Of a stretch of 64,000 nucleotides of DNA, positions 44,504 through 53,482 are shown one piece after another. Every line of letters starts with the position of its first letter. Position 1 is the first letter of the stretch. The notes under the pieces are model-generated. The model did no database searches. It had not been told where the DNA came from and saw nothing but the letters and a program-made list of their open reading frames with translations. Source of the stretch: Variovorax sp. Sphag1AA (GTDB taxonomy: Bacteria; Pseudomonadota; Gammaproteobacteria; Burkholderiales; Burkholderiaceae_C); assembly GCF_014192575.1 (NCBI RefSeq), contig NZ_JACHYC010000001.1, forward strand, positions 310,001 through 374,000, written 5' to 3'. Made by a program: the position numbers and the translations under genes.

Positions 44504-45346
44504 CTAATCCCCGACCATCGCGATACGTTCCGATGCAGACTCCGGCTGCTTGGTCGGCGCGGGGCTCACGACTGGAACGGGGGCCTGACGCGGGGCCGGC
44601 GTCGGCGCATTGACGGCCGGCGGACGTCCGGCGACGACCTGGCGCAGGCGCTCGTGCTCGGCGAGAACCTTGGAGGCGTAGCCGCCGTCGTCTGCAAGAT
44701 TGGCAGCGCCGACGTAGAAACGCAGGCCGCCTTCGAGCGAGCCGGCACGTGCGATGCACTCCTGTAGCACCTTGACGCCGACCCGCATGTTGGTGACCGG
44801 GTCGAAAGCGGTGAGCGTGCCGCCAGCGCTTTCATACTTTTCGCCATGGACACGTGTCATGACCTGCATCAGACCCTGGGCTCCGACCTGGCTCTGGGCG
44901 AACGGGTTGAAGCTGGATTCCACGGCCATGATCGCCAGGATCAGCGTTGGGTCGAGCTTGGTGCGCTTTCCGAGATCAAATGCTTCGGACACTAGTACGG
45001 CCAACGGTTCGGCGGCGACGCGATATTTCTTGCTCAGCCAGTAGGCGACAGCCGCCTGCTGCTTCGGCAACTCATGCGGGCTGGCCGCGGTGGTTCGCTC
45101 GATAGCAGTTGGTTCGAGTTCGAAGTCGCTGGGCACCGGCGCCGGCTTGCGGGACTGGAGCCAGCCCATGAGCTGATCTTCGCCAGATTGGCGAAGATCC
45201 GGCCGGGCAACCAGCGCGAGCGCCGCAAAGACGATCGCCAACCCAACGAGAGCAAAGCCGTTGTGGGTGATTTCAAAGAAGCCGTCGACCACATCGGACA
45301 TGAAAGTCCGTAGCCCTCGGGCTGTGGCATCAAGCGCCTGCTTCAT
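44504..45346 (-). CDS. Membrane-anchored lytic transglycosylase (SLT domain)
   Basis: This 280-residue protein has an N-terminal transmembrane helix (NGFALVGLAIVFAALALVA, about 30-48). A periplasmic SLT domain (about 120-230) has AIMAVESSFNPFAQS with the probable catalytic glutamate, then GAQGLMQVMTRVHGEKY and FYVGAANL. It cleaves peptidoglycan to 1,6-anhydromuropeptides. The Pro/Ala-rich C-terminal tail (about 235-270) is probably disordered. The ATG at 45346 has AAAGGA. It has its own long leader with several hairpins (45,428-45,528). Confidence 0.88.
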   Translation of the reverse strand: MKQALDATARGLRTFMSDVVDGFFEITHNGFALVGLAIVFAALALVARPDLRQSGEDQLMGWLQSRKPAPVPSDFELEPTAIERTTAASPHELPKQQAAVAYWLSKKYRVAAEPLAVLVSEAFDLGKRTKLDPTLILAIMAVESSFNPFAQSQVGAQGLMQVMTRVHGEKYESAGGTLTAFDPVTNMRVGVKVLQECIARAGSLEGGLRFYVGAANLADDGGYASKVLAEHERLRQVVAGRPPAVNAPTPAPRQAPVPVVSPAPTKQPESASERIAMVGD

Positions 45347-45427
45347 CGCGTTTCCTTTCTATGCGGGACCTTGTTCGCAACGCCACGAGGGCGAAGAAGA
45401 ACGCAGCAGCGCCTGGATTGGTACGTA

Positions 45428-45528
45428 ATCAGGTCCGCGCGAGGAGGGGAGGGAGCGCGGCCACCTGATCAAGCCGATGCATATCGGCAGCGGATTAGGG
45501 GGTGAGTCCGGACGATCTGGCGGTCCGG
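45428..45528. other. Cluster of three tandem stem-loops
   Basis: Hairpin 1 (45428-45469) has a 13-bp stem, ATCAGGT plus CCGCGC pairing with GCGCGG plus ACCTGAT with a 2-nt bulge. Its 14-nt loop is purine-only on the plus strand and CT-only on the minus strand. Hairpin 2 is GCCGAT-GCAT-ATCGGC (45473-45488). Hairpin 3 is CCGGAC-N9-GTCCGG (45508-45528). Strand of expression is unknown; on the minus strand they lie in the leader of the lytic transglycosylase gene. Confidence 0.6.
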
Positions 45529-45661
45529 GGTGGCGGCATTCTAGGAGCCGCTAAATACCCGGTCAAGAATAAGGACTGGGCTTGTTATTCTAATTTCGAG
45601 TGTAAAAAATGTGAGGATTAGTTCGCGAATCGGTCCCCCCGGGCCGATTGAAAACCTCATT

Positions 45662-45690
45662 TTGAAATCTTTCCGGTACAGGCCTACGCT
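45662..45690 (+). promoter_or_regulatory. Candidate sigma-70 promoter for an intergenic RNA
   Basis: TTGAAA (45662-45667), a 17-nt spacer and TACGCT (45685-45690) would start transcription near 45,697. The terminator of the same orientation lies about 200 nt downstream. Confidence 0.4.
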
Positions 45691-45696
45691 GTAAGT

Positions 45697-45907
45697 GCCT
45701 CGATTTTGTAGGCGCTTCACCAAGGTCCGGTAACCCGAGGAGCAATCCGACGGTTCAGCGACTGCGGCCCAACGGTGGCAATCTCTTGCTGCCAGCCTGA
45801 CCGGAACAAATCACCTTCCGGTCGCGCGAAAAGATGGCATGGGCGTTGCGTCCGCCATCGAGCCCGGTGGCATGACGTTTCGTCCCGCCACCGGGCTTTC
45901 TCGTTTC
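45697..45907 (+). ncRNA. Candidate small RNA ending in a strong terminator
   Basis: Between a promoter-like sequence and a rho-independent terminator lies about 210 nt with tandem hairpins: CCGGAA-N9-TTCCGG (45801-45821), GATGGC...GCCATC (45833-45859) and the terminator. It matches none of 6S, tmRNA, RNase P or SRP RNA as I know them. No protein gene on the plus strand upstream could use this terminator. It could also be an attenuated 5' leader of the DUF748 gene, which begins 38 nt later. Confidence 0.45.
45862..45907 (+). terminator. Strong rho-independent terminator, orphan
   Basis: GCCCGGTGGC (45862-45871) pairs perfectly with GCCACCGGGC (45887-45896), with an inner GACG-TTT-CGTC helix, followed by TTTCTCGTTT. 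Orientation is rightward. The nearest gene upstream on that strand ends at 42,523. Confidence 0.8.
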
Positions 45908-45944
45908 TGGGAAGGCGAGGTCGTTTGGGGCACACTCCCGGGCG

Positions 45945-48900
45945 ATGAAAGCAGGTGAGTTGAAACAGAACAAATGGGTGCGGCGCGGCGTGGTCGCGTT
46001 GCTGGTCATACTGGCCGTGTGGCTGCTCGCGTGGCTCGCGGTGCCGCCGATTGCCAAGGGCCAGATCCAGCGAATCGCGAGTGACAAACTGGGTCGGCAG
46101 GTCACGGTCGGCAAGATCGACTTCAAGCCCTGGACCCTCGAACTCACTGTGCATGACCTGCAGATCGCCACGGCCGACGGCAAGCAGGCGCAGGTGGCGG
46201 TCAATCGGATCTATCTCGATGCCGAGTTGCAATCGATCCTCCGGCTTGCGCCTGTGGTGGATGCGGTGTCGATCGATTCGCCGGCCATCCTTCTCACGCA
46301 CCTGAGCGACGGCAAGTACGACATCGACGACATCCTCGCAAAGCTCGCGCCCAAGCCGGATGCGCCCAAGGGGGAGCCGCCGCGCTTCGCGATCTACAAC
46401 ATCGGCATTTCGAACGGTTCGTTCACCTTTGATGACCAGACGGTCAAGCGGCGGCATGAGTTGCGCAACCTCGAACTGGCCGTGCCGTTCCTGAGCAACT
46501 TGGCCTCCAAGCGGGACATTACGACCGAGCCGAAGCTGGCGTTCGTCCTGAATGGCAGCAAATTCGACTCGGCAGCGTCGTCGACCCCTTTCGCCGAGAG
46601 TCACAAGACCGATGCCCAGATCAAGTTCGAAGGGCTCGATCTCGTGCCTTATCTGGGCTACATCCCCGGGGGGCTGCCGGTGTCGCTGCAGGCTGGCAAG
46701 CTCGACGCGGACATCCGGATCGATTTCGCGCAGGCCGCGGCACCAGCGCTGAAGATCACAGGCACCGTGGCGGCAAACGGCATCAAGGTCGCCGACGGTC
46801 GGGGCAAGGACCTGCTTGGCTTCGAGTCGCTCAAGGTGGCGCTGGCGGATGTGCGGCCCCTGGAGCGGGTGGTGCATCTGAGCGAGGTGGCGTTGGCCGC
46901 CCCGCAATTGGTGGTGGCGCGCGACGAAGCCGGCAAGTTGAACCTTCTGGCGACCGATCCCGCGACCGGCGCCAAGGAAAAGGTCGCCACCGTTCCGGCG
47001 CCCGAACCCAACGGCGACGCTGCCGCCAAGCCGGCCGAACCTCCGGGTTGGCATCTGCAGGTCGACAAGGTCGCATTGACCGGTGGCCACATCGGATGGC
47101 GCGACCAGACCACGAAGCCAGCCGCGGAAATCGACGCGAAGGACTTGGCCATCGAAGTGAATTCGGTTGCCTGGCCCATTGAAAAGCCGGCGACCTTCAA
47201 TGGATCGACCACTGTTGCTGGCGCGACCATCAAGTTCGAAGGTCAGGGGACGGACAAGGAGGCGCAGGTGCAGACGGAAGTCGGCGCGCTGCCGCTGTCC
47301 ATTGCGGCACCGTACCTTGCGCAGAGTCTGGAGCCGACGTTGGACGGCAAGCTCAGCGGCCAGATCGACGTGGCGTGGACCAAGCCCGACCTGAAGCTCA
47401 AGGCGCGCAGCGTCGTCGCCGAAGATCTCGCGCTCACTCAGGAGAAGACCGCGGTTGCAAGCGTCGGCAAATTCGAGCTTCGCGACGCCGATGTCGACAT
47501 GACCAAGCACACGCTGGCGATCGGCTCCTTCGCAGCCACGAGCCCGAAGGTGCGGGTGGAGCGTGACAAGGAAAAGCGCTGGATGTTCGAGCGCTGGCTC
47601 AAGGTTCCCGCCGGCAACGGCGGCGACAGTGCCGCGAAAGAGGCCAAGATTGCGGCGCCGAAGGACCCAAAGGCATCCGAAGCGCCGTCTCCGGCGGCCA
47701 ATACCAAGCCGTGGGAGCTCACGATCGCCGAGGTTTCGGTCGACAACGGTGCGCTTGCTTATGCCGACAACGCCAGCGACACGCCGGTGGCCTTTGAAAT
47801 CAGCGCGCTGAAGGTCAACGCCCAGAAGATCGCTCCGAACACCGCCACCGTTTCGCCGCTCAAGGTCTCGGGCCGTATCGCCGCGGGTCGCGCCGAGCCG
47901 GGGCGATTCGAATACGACGGCAACCTGGCCCTCAAGCCGCTTGCCGCCGAAGGCAAGGTGAATGTCGCGTCGCTGCCGGCGCACGTCTTCAAGGCGTACT
48001 ACGCCGATGCGCTCAACATCGACATCCGGCGCGCCTTCGCGAGCTACCGGGGAACCGTCAAATATGCATCCACGCCCGCGGGCATGAGCGTGCGGCTGGC
48101 GGGCGACACCGCCGTCGACGACTTCCGCGCCAACAGCGTGATCCTCACGCAGACGCAGGGGAGCTCTGGGAATCGGCAGCTCCTGAGCTGGAAGACGCTG
48201 GGGCTGCGCGGGGTGCAGGTCAACATGGTGCCGGGCGCACCGCTGAACCTCGACGTCCGTGAAACGACCCTGACTGACTTCTTCGCCCGGATCATCATCG
48301 ACCCGACCGGCAAGCTGAACCTCTTGTATCTGGTCAAGCAGCCGGGGCAACCGGGGCAGCCAGCAACGCCGGATGCATCGGCGCCAGCGCCCGAGGTCAC
48401 GAGCAAGCGCAGCCTGGGTGGGACGACCACGACCACCAACGCTGGCCGCCGCGCGGCCCGTTCACGCACCGCGGTGGCCGAGGCTCCTCCCGCGGAACTG
48501 ATGGTGGGTGGGGCCGCGCCAGCCGCGGCACCCGCTGCTGCAGCGCCTGCGCCTGCGGCGCCGCCCAATCCGATGGCGCCGGTCATCAACTTCGGCCCAA
48601 TGGCCCTGGTGAATGGCCGGATCGATTTCTCCGACCTGTTCATCAAGCCGAACTATTCGGCGGATCTCACCGAACTGACCGGACGGCTGAGCGCCTTTTC
48701 CTCCAAGCCGGCAGGCGACAAGCCGGCGCTGGCTGACCTCGAACTGCGCGGCAAGGCCCAGCAGACCGCCTCGCTCGAGATCACCGGCCGTCTCAATCCG
48801 CTGGTCAAGCCGCTCGAGCTCGACATCACGGCAAAGATGCGCGAGCTCGATCTGCCGCCGCTGTCGCCGTACTCGATCCGTTTTGCCGGCCATGGCATCG

Positions 48901-49769
48901 AGCGCGGCAAGCTGAGCATGGACGTCAACTACAAGATCGCGCCTGACGGTTCGCTCACCGCGTCCAACCGGCTGATCCTGAATCAGCTCCAGTTTGGCGA
49001 GCAAGTGGAAGGAGCGCCCGCGAGCCTGCCAGTGCGGCTCGCCGTCGCCTTGCTGGCGGACCGGAACGGCGTGATCGACGTGGATCTGCCGTTGCGTGGT
49101 TCGATCAACGACCCCGAGTTCAGCGTCGGGCCGCTGATCCTCAAGGCCATCGTGAACCTGATTGCGAAGGCCGCCACGGCACCGTTCGCACTGCTGACAG
49201 GCGGTGGCGGAGGCGGGGAGTCGAGCGCCATCACTTTCGCGCCGGGCAGCACTGAACTCTCCGACGAGGCCAAGCAGAGTCTCGACAAGGTCGCGAAAGC
49301 CATCATCGACCGACCGGGGCTGCAGATGACGGTTGTCGGCACGGCCAGTCTCGAACAGGAGCGCGAGGGCTACCAGCGCCAGCGCGTGCGTCAGCTCGCA
49401 CAGGCGGAAAAACGCCGGGCCGCCGTGCGCGCCGGCCAGAACGCGGCGGATGTCGATGCGCTCAGCGATTCCGAATATCCGGATCTCCTGGCCGCGGCCT
49501 ACAAACGCTCGGACGTCACCAAGCCACGCAACATGGTGGGCCTTGCCAAGGATCTGCCGCAGCAGGACATGGAGAATCTACTGGCGGCCAGCATCCCCGT
49601 CGACGAGGAGTCGATGCGTCAGCTCGCGGTGGCGCGTGGCGCCGCGGTGCGCGACTACCTGCTCGAGCAGAAGGTGCCAAGCGAGCGCCTTTTCCTCGGC
49701 GCGGTGCGCACCAAGGCCGAAGGCGACAATTGGAAACCCAGTGCCGAGCTGAAACTCGCGACCCGTTGA
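45945..49769 (+). CDS. DUF748 (AsmA-like) envelope protein with OmpA-like C-terminal segment
   Basis: This large protein (1274 residues) has one N-terminal transmembrane helix (about residues 14-34), then a long beta-rich periplasmic region typical of DUF748/AsmA-family lipid-transport-like proteins: VGKIDFKPWTLELTVHDLQIATADGKQ and repeated layers such as RIDFSDLFIKPNYSADLTEL. An Ala/Pro-rich linker lies near residues 815-880. The end (about 1090-1150: ITFAPGSTELSDEAKQSL) has the OmpA-like fold entry seen in this family. It probably helps move lipids between the membranes or supports outer-membrane integrity; the specific role is unknown. Confidence 0.9.
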   Translation: MKAGELKQNKWVRRGVVALLVILAVWLLAWLAVPPIAKGQIQRIASDKLGRQVTVGKIDFKPWTLELTVHDLQIATADGKQAQVAVNRIYLDAELQSILRLAPVVDAVSIDSPAILLTHLSDGKYDIDDILAKLAPKPDAPKGEPPRFAIYNIGISNGSFTFDDQTVKRRHELRNLELAVPFLSNLASKRDITTEPKLAFVLNGSKFDSAASSTPFAESHKTDAQIKFEGLDLVPYLGYIPGGLPVSLQAGKLDADIRIDFAQAAAPALKITGTVAANGIKVADGRGKDLLGFESLKVALADVRPLERVVHLSEVALAAPQLVVARDEAGKLNLLATDPATGAKEKVATVPAPEPNGDAAAKPAEPPGWHLQVDKVALTGGHIGWRDQTTKPAAEIDAKDLAIEVNSVAWPIEKPATFNGSTTVAGATIKFEGQGTDKEAQVQTEVGALPLSIAAPYLAQSLEPTLDGKLSGQIDVAWTKPDLKLKARSVVAEDLALTQEKTAVASVGKFELRDADVDMTKHTLAIGSFAATSPKVRVERDKEKRWMFERWLKVPAGNGGDSAAKEAKIAAPKDPKASEAPSPAANTKPWELTIAEVSVDNGALAYADNASDTPVAFEISALKVNAQKIAPNTATVSPLKVSGRIAAGRAEPGRFEYDGNLALKPLAAEGKVNVASLPAHVFKAYYADALNIDIRRAFASYRGTVKYASTPAGMSVRLAGDTAVDDFRANSVILTQTQGSSGNRQLLSWKTLGLRGVQVNMVPGAPLNLDVRETTLTDFFARIIIDPTGKLNLLYLVKQPGQPGQPATPDASAPAPEVTSKRSLGGTTTTTNAGRRAARSRTAVAEAPPAELMVGGAAPAAAPAAAAPAPAAPPNPMAPVINFGPMALVNGRIDFSDLFIKPNYSADLTELTGRLSAFSSKPAGDKPALADLELRGKAQQTASLEITGRLNPLVKPLELDITAKMRELDLPPLSPYSIRFAGHGIERGKLSMDVNYKIAPDGSLTASNRLILNQLQFGEQVEGAPASLPVRLAVALLADRNGVIDVDLPLRGSINDPEFSVGPLILKAIVNLIAKAATAPFALLTGGGGGGESSAITFAPGSTELSDEAKQSLDKVAKAIIDRPGLQMTVVGTASLEQEREGYQRQRVRQLAQAEKRRAAVRAGQNAADVDALSDSEYPDLLAAAYKRSDVTKPRNMVGLAKDLPQQDMENLLAASIPVDEESMRQLAVARGAAVRDYLLEQKVPSERLFLGAVRTKAEGDNWKPSAELKLATR

Positions 49770-49861
49770 GCCGGGTGGCGACAAGTCGGTGAAAATGCTG
49801 GGGTGCGCCGGCAATTGCCGGCGCCTTCGCTTTTCTTCTACAGATAACGATTCTTCGCGCA

Positions 49862-52669
49862 GTGACTTCAACTTCTTCCAAGCCTCACGACATCCAGTCC
49901 CTCGACACGCTGACCGGTGGTGCGTTCACCGCGCCGACCTCGGGCGAGCGTGCGCAGCGCATCCGTGATTGGCTCGCAGGCAATCCGTCGGCTGAGCAGA
50001 TGCAGGACGTCTTCAAGGAACTGAGCGGTCGCGACAAGGGTGCTGCCCGGTTGCTGCGCGAGAAGCTCGACGAACTCAAGCGCGCGAAGGGACAAGAGGC
50101 CATCGCCGCCGAATGGACACAGAAGGCCGAAGTGCTCCTCGCACAGCCCAAGCTCAACATTGCCGATGCCCTCGCATGGCAGCGCGACGCAGCAAAGGCC
50201 GGTGCGCCTCTGTCGCGCGAACCGCTCGCTGGCATCAAGACACGTCTGGCCGAGCGGGTGAAGGGCATCGAGGACCTGCAACACCGCGCCCAGGTGCATC
50301 GCGAGGCGGCGGTGCTGCTCGCACAGCGATTCGAAGTGCTGTCGACCAAGAGCTGGCGCGACGCGCAGGCGGCCGAAGAGGCCCTGCGTTCCGACGTCGC
50401 GCATTGGCAGCAGCAGGCGGCGGAGATCGCGGCCGATGGCAACTGGAACAGCCTCGACGTCAAGTTCGCGCCGCAACTCGAATCGTCCAAGGCACAACTT
50501 CTGGTTGTTTCCGATGCATTCCACGGCGCTTTGGCACAGGCCCAGGCCGCGGCTGCCGATCCTGCCGCGCCGCTGCCGCCGGTGCCGGTGTGGGCCGACG
50601 AATTGCGCGTGGCCCGCGGCGGTGTTCCTGAAGCGGTCGCACCCCCTGCGGCGAAGCCCGCCGGGCCCAAGGTCGACCCCGAAAAGCGTGCTGCAGCCCA
50701 TAGTGCCGTGGAGGCCGCGCTTCTCAAGCTCGAGCAGGAAACCGCGCAAGGGCATGGCAAGGCAAGCGCCGGTGCGGCGGCAGCACTGCGCGCGGTGCTC
50801 AAGGAACACGGTCGCTTGGTCGACGCGGCGCTCGAAGCGCGCGTGCACGCCGCCCTGGTTGCTGCGGGCGAGCTCGAAGGCTGGCAACGCTGGAGCGCCG
50901 ACAAGGTTCGTGAAGAACTCGTTGCCAAGGCCGAGGGCTTGCTCAAGCGCCCCGAAGGCCAGGCGCTGGGCGGCAGGAAGATGCAGGAAACCCTCCGCGC
51001 CTTGCGCGAGCAGTGGAAACAGTCCGATCAGGGCGGGGTGCCGAATCATGCACTCTGGAAGCGCTTCGACGAGGCCTGCAACGAGGCCCACAAGGTGGTC
51101 GAGGCGTGGCTCGAAAAGGTTCGCGCGGATGCCGCGGAGCACCGTGCGCATCGTGTTGCATTGATTGAAGAAGTGAAGGCCTGGGTGGCCGAGCACGCGA
51201 ACGGGGCGGACCTGAAGGCCATCAATCGCGCGCTGCATCAGTTCGCCGATCGCTGGCGTGACGCAGGCCACGTCGGCGAGAAGGTGTTCGCCGAATTGCA
51301 GTCCCAGTGGTCCGAGGCTTTCGGTGCGGCGCGTGCGCCGTTCGAAGCACAACAGAAGGCGAGTGTCGAGCGCCGGCAAGCCATGATCGCCGAGGCAACC
51401 GAACTCGGCGCGGCGCCCATGTTGCGCATCGACGCGGTCAAGTCGCTTCAGCAGCGCTGGCAGGCCGAGGCGCAGTCGGTTCCGCTCGATCGCCGGCAAG
51501 AGCAAAAACTGTGGGACGCGTTCCGCGCGCCCATCGACGAAGCTTTCAATCGCAAGACCGCCGAGCGCGAGAAGGCGTCTGCGGCGATGAATGCGCATGA
51601 CCGCAGCGTGCTCGATGCGTCGAAGGCGCTCGAAGCCGCCAGTGCCACTGGCGATGCGCAAAAGATCCGTGCCGCCATCGCCCAGCTGGAGTCTGCGATG
51701 CGCAATCAGGCGTCCGTCGAAGCCGCACCTGCGGCAGTCGCCGCCGATGGCCCGGCAGTCGGTGCGACCGAAGTCGTGGCCCCGGGGCAGGCGGCCGCCG
51801 AGTTCAGCGAAAGTGCGGGGCAATCGCCCTCGCCGGAAGATGCGGACGCGCAGCCTGCGCCAACGCAGGCAGACGCTCCCACGCCGGCCGCCGATCTGGT
51901 GGCACCCGCGGATGGTGCAGATCCTTCCGCGCGCAGTGATGCCGAGGCCGAGCCGGTCGCGGCGCCACCCAAGCCCGCTCCCAAGCCTGTCGTTGCCGTG
52001 CGCGGCGACGACCGCCCTGGCAACAAGAAGGGCGAGCCTGTCCCGGCTGCGCGTGGCGGTCGCTTCGGCGATCGTCGCGATGCCCGCGGCGCGACGGGTG
52101 GACGACCGGGCGACCGTGCGCCTCGCGGTGGCGAGCGCGGTGAACGCGGCGCTCCCGGAGGTGGTCGTTTCGGTGACCGTCCGCCGCGCGAAGATCGCGG
52201 GCCGCGCCTGGGCGATGCCGCATTCCGTGCGCAGCGTGATGCGCTCGAACGCGCAGACTTTGCGCTGCGTAAGCTGGCAGCGCAGGCGCATGGGGAAGCG
52301 CTGACGCAGGTTCTCGGTGCGTGGGAAAAGCGTGATGCGTCCCAACTTCCGAGTGCACAGGAATTGGGTCGCGCAGTGACGCCCGCAGTCCGCAACGTCT
52401 GGTCGCAGGCGCTCGTGGCGACGCCGTCCGCGCCCACGGGCGACGCCGCGGAAGCATTGCTGCGCCTCGAAATGGCAGCGGAAGTGCCGACCCCGGCCGA
52501 GCAACTCGAAGCACGCCGCGCGCTGCAGCTCAAGCTGCTGACACGCCGCGGCGATCCGGCACCTGCGCAAACCTGGGGGCAGGATGCTGGCAAGGTTCTG
52601 GCGGCACCGCACGATGCGGCTTCGGCGCGGCGGCTGCAGAACGCGCTCAAGGCCCTGCTGCGTAAGTAA
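49862..52669 (+). CDS. DUF349 domain-containing protein with RGG-rich segment
   Basis: This 935-residue mostly helical protein begins at a GTG (49862) with TSTSSKPHDIQSL. Several DUF349 repeats occur in the central part (for example ALREQWKQSDQGGVPNHALWKRFDEACNEAHK and LQQRWQAEAQSVPLDRRQEQKLWDAFRAPIDEAF). Residues about 615-720 are Ala/Pro/Glu-rich. Residues about 730-790 are rich in RGG, GGR and GDR triplets and look disordered. A helical C-terminal part follows. No enzymatic function is known for DUF349. The start is weakly supported by ribosome-binding-site evidence. Confidence 0.88.
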   Translation: MTSTSSKPHDIQSLDTLTGGAFTAPTSGERAQRIRDWLAGNPSAEQMQDVFKELSGRDKGAARLLREKLDELKRAKGQEAIAAEWTQKAEVLLAQPKLNIADALAWQRDAAKAGAPLSREPLAGIKTRLAERVKGIEDLQHRAQVHREAAVLLAQRFEVLSTKSWRDAQAAEEALRSDVAHWQQQAAEIAADGNWNSLDVKFAPQLESSKAQLLVVSDAFHGALAQAQAAAADPAAPLPPVPVWADELRVARGGVPEAVAPPAAKPAGPKVDPEKRAAAHSAVEAALLKLEQETAQGHGKASAGAAAALRAVLKEHGRLVDAALEARVHAALVAAGELEGWQRWSADKVREELVAKAEGLLKRPEGQALGGRKMQETLRALREQWKQSDQGGVPNHALWKRFDEACNEAHKVVEAWLEKVRADAAEHRAHRVALIEEVKAWVAEHANGADLKAINRALHQFADRWRDAGHVGEKVFAELQSQWSEAFGAARAPFEAQQKASVERRQAMIAEATELGAAPMLRIDAVKSLQQRWQAEAQSVPLDRRQEQKLWDAFRAPIDEAFNRKTAEREKASAAMNAHDRSVLDASKALEAASATGDAQKIRAAIAQLESAMRNQASVEAAPAAVAADGPAVGATEVVAPGQAAAEFSESAGQSPSPEDADAQPAPTQADAPTPAADLVAPADGADPSARSDAEAEPVAAPPKPAPKPVVAVRGDDRPGNKKGEPVPAARGGRFGDRRDARGATGGRPGDRAPRGGERGERGAPGGGRFGDRPPREDRGPRLGDAAFRAQRDALERADFALRKLAAQAHGEALTQVLGAWEKRDASQLPSAQELGRAVTPAVRNVWSQALVATPSAPTGDAAEALLRLEMAAEVPTPAEQLEARRALQLKLLTRRGDPAPAQTWGQDAGKVLAAPHDAASARRLQNALKALLRK

Positions 52670-52687
52670 GCGCCGCGCCGGCCCGGA

Positions 52688-53482
52688 CTATCGCTTCCCG
52701 GGCGGCGTGAAGAACTCGTCGAATAGCAAGACGAGTTCTGCGAAGTCGCTGCGCAGCCTCTCTCGGTTCACGAAGTACGCTTCGCAGGCGACTGCGAAGA
52801 ACTCGCCGGTCGATTGGGCGCCGTAGGCATCGAGCCACGGCTCTTCGCCGCCGAAGCGCTCGGCGACGATGATTTTTTCGCGGAACGTGTCGTAGGCCGG
52901 CTGCATGACCGCGAGCCACGCGGCGCGCGCGTCTCGCGAATTCGAGCTGCCGCGAAAGCCTCGTGGCAGCGGCGGGCAGCCATCTGCCGAGCCGCCGCGC
53001 ATGTCGATCTTGTGGGCGAATTCGTGGATGACGACGTTGTAGCCCTCGTCGCGCGTGGCGCCGCTGGCGAGTACGTCTTGCCAACTCAGCATCACCGGAC
53101 CGCGATCCATGGCCTCGCCGGCCACGATTTCTTCGTATTCGTGCACGACGCCTGTCGAATCGACAGTTGTGCGTTGTGCGACCGCTTCGGACGGGTGCAC
53201 GACCACGCCGACAAAATCGTCGTACCAGTCGAGCCCACCCTTCAGGTGCAGTACCGGCAGGACCGCCTGTGCGGCGATCGCCAGTGCGACCTCGTCGGAG
53301 ATGACGAAGCCATGCGCGCCGTGGAAGCGCTTGTCGCGTAGAAATTCCGCAGCGAGTTCGCGCAGTCGATCGACATCGGCCGGCGAACGCTCGGCCAGGA
53401 AACGATAGCGGGCCAGCGTGGCTTGCCATGCCTCGTCGGGAATGCGAGGCGCCGGGCGCATCCGGCGCAGCCAGGAAAACAT
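52688..53482 (-). CDS. mtfA: Zinc-dependent peptidase MtfA-like
   Basis: This 264-residue MtfA (YeeI) family metallopeptidase has HExxH in VVIHEFAHKID (H153, E154, H157) and the third ligand region STGEFFAVACEAYF (E227). LSWQDVLASGATRDEGYNVVIHEFAHK matches the family. In enterics MtfA binds the glucose regulator Mlc. Here Mlc is not evident, so the target is unknown. The ATG at 53482 shares one base with the lpxH stop (TGATG), so it is the last gene of that operon. A longer upstream frame is not supported. Confidence 0.92.
   Translation of the reverse strand: MFSWLRRMRPAPRIPDEAWQATLARYRFLAERSPADVDRLRELAAEFLRDKRFHGAHGFVISDEVALAIAAQAVLPVLHLKGGLDWYDDFVGVVVHPSEAVAQRTTVDSTGVVHEYEEIVAGEAMDRGPVMLSWQDVLASGATRDEGYNVVIHEFAHKIDMRGGSADGCPPLPRGFRGSSNSRDARAAWLAVMQPAYDTFREKIIVAERFGGEEPWLDAYGAQSTGEFFAVACEAYFVNRERLRSDFAELVLLFDEFFTPPGKR

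Larger units (their letters stand above)
45347..45944. other. Gene-free stretch with several hairpins
   Basis: These 598 bp separate the divergent lytic transglycosylase and DUF748 genes. No convincing protein gene is present; reading frames here lack ribosome-binding sites and do not resemble any family I know. The stretch holds three tandem hairpins at 45,428-45,528, an AT-rich patch at 45,550-45,690, a candidate promoter, three more hairpins and a strong rightward terminator. It is treated as a likely non-coding RNA locus plus two 5' leaders. Confidence 0.7.

Noticed and set aside
45541..45723. Small minus-strand frame (60 codons) in the AT-rich gap
   Set aside because: No ribosome-binding site and no recognisable sequence; it lies within a region of hairpins.
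45697..45907. 6S RNA, SRP RNA, tmRNA or RNase P RNA identity for the intergenic RNA candidate
   Set aside because: None of the hallmark motifs of these RNAs is visible, and the ends do not pair to form a 6S-like rod.
45717..48350. Long minus-strand open frame (877 codons) opposite the DUF748 gene
   Set aside because: Shadow of a real gene in GC-rich DNA. The composition is Arg/Gly/Val-rich without domains, and no ribosome-binding site is present.
49868..52612. Long minus-strand open frame (914 codons) opposite the DUF349 gene
   Set aside because: Antisense shadow. Low-complexity Arg/Leu composition and no family signature.
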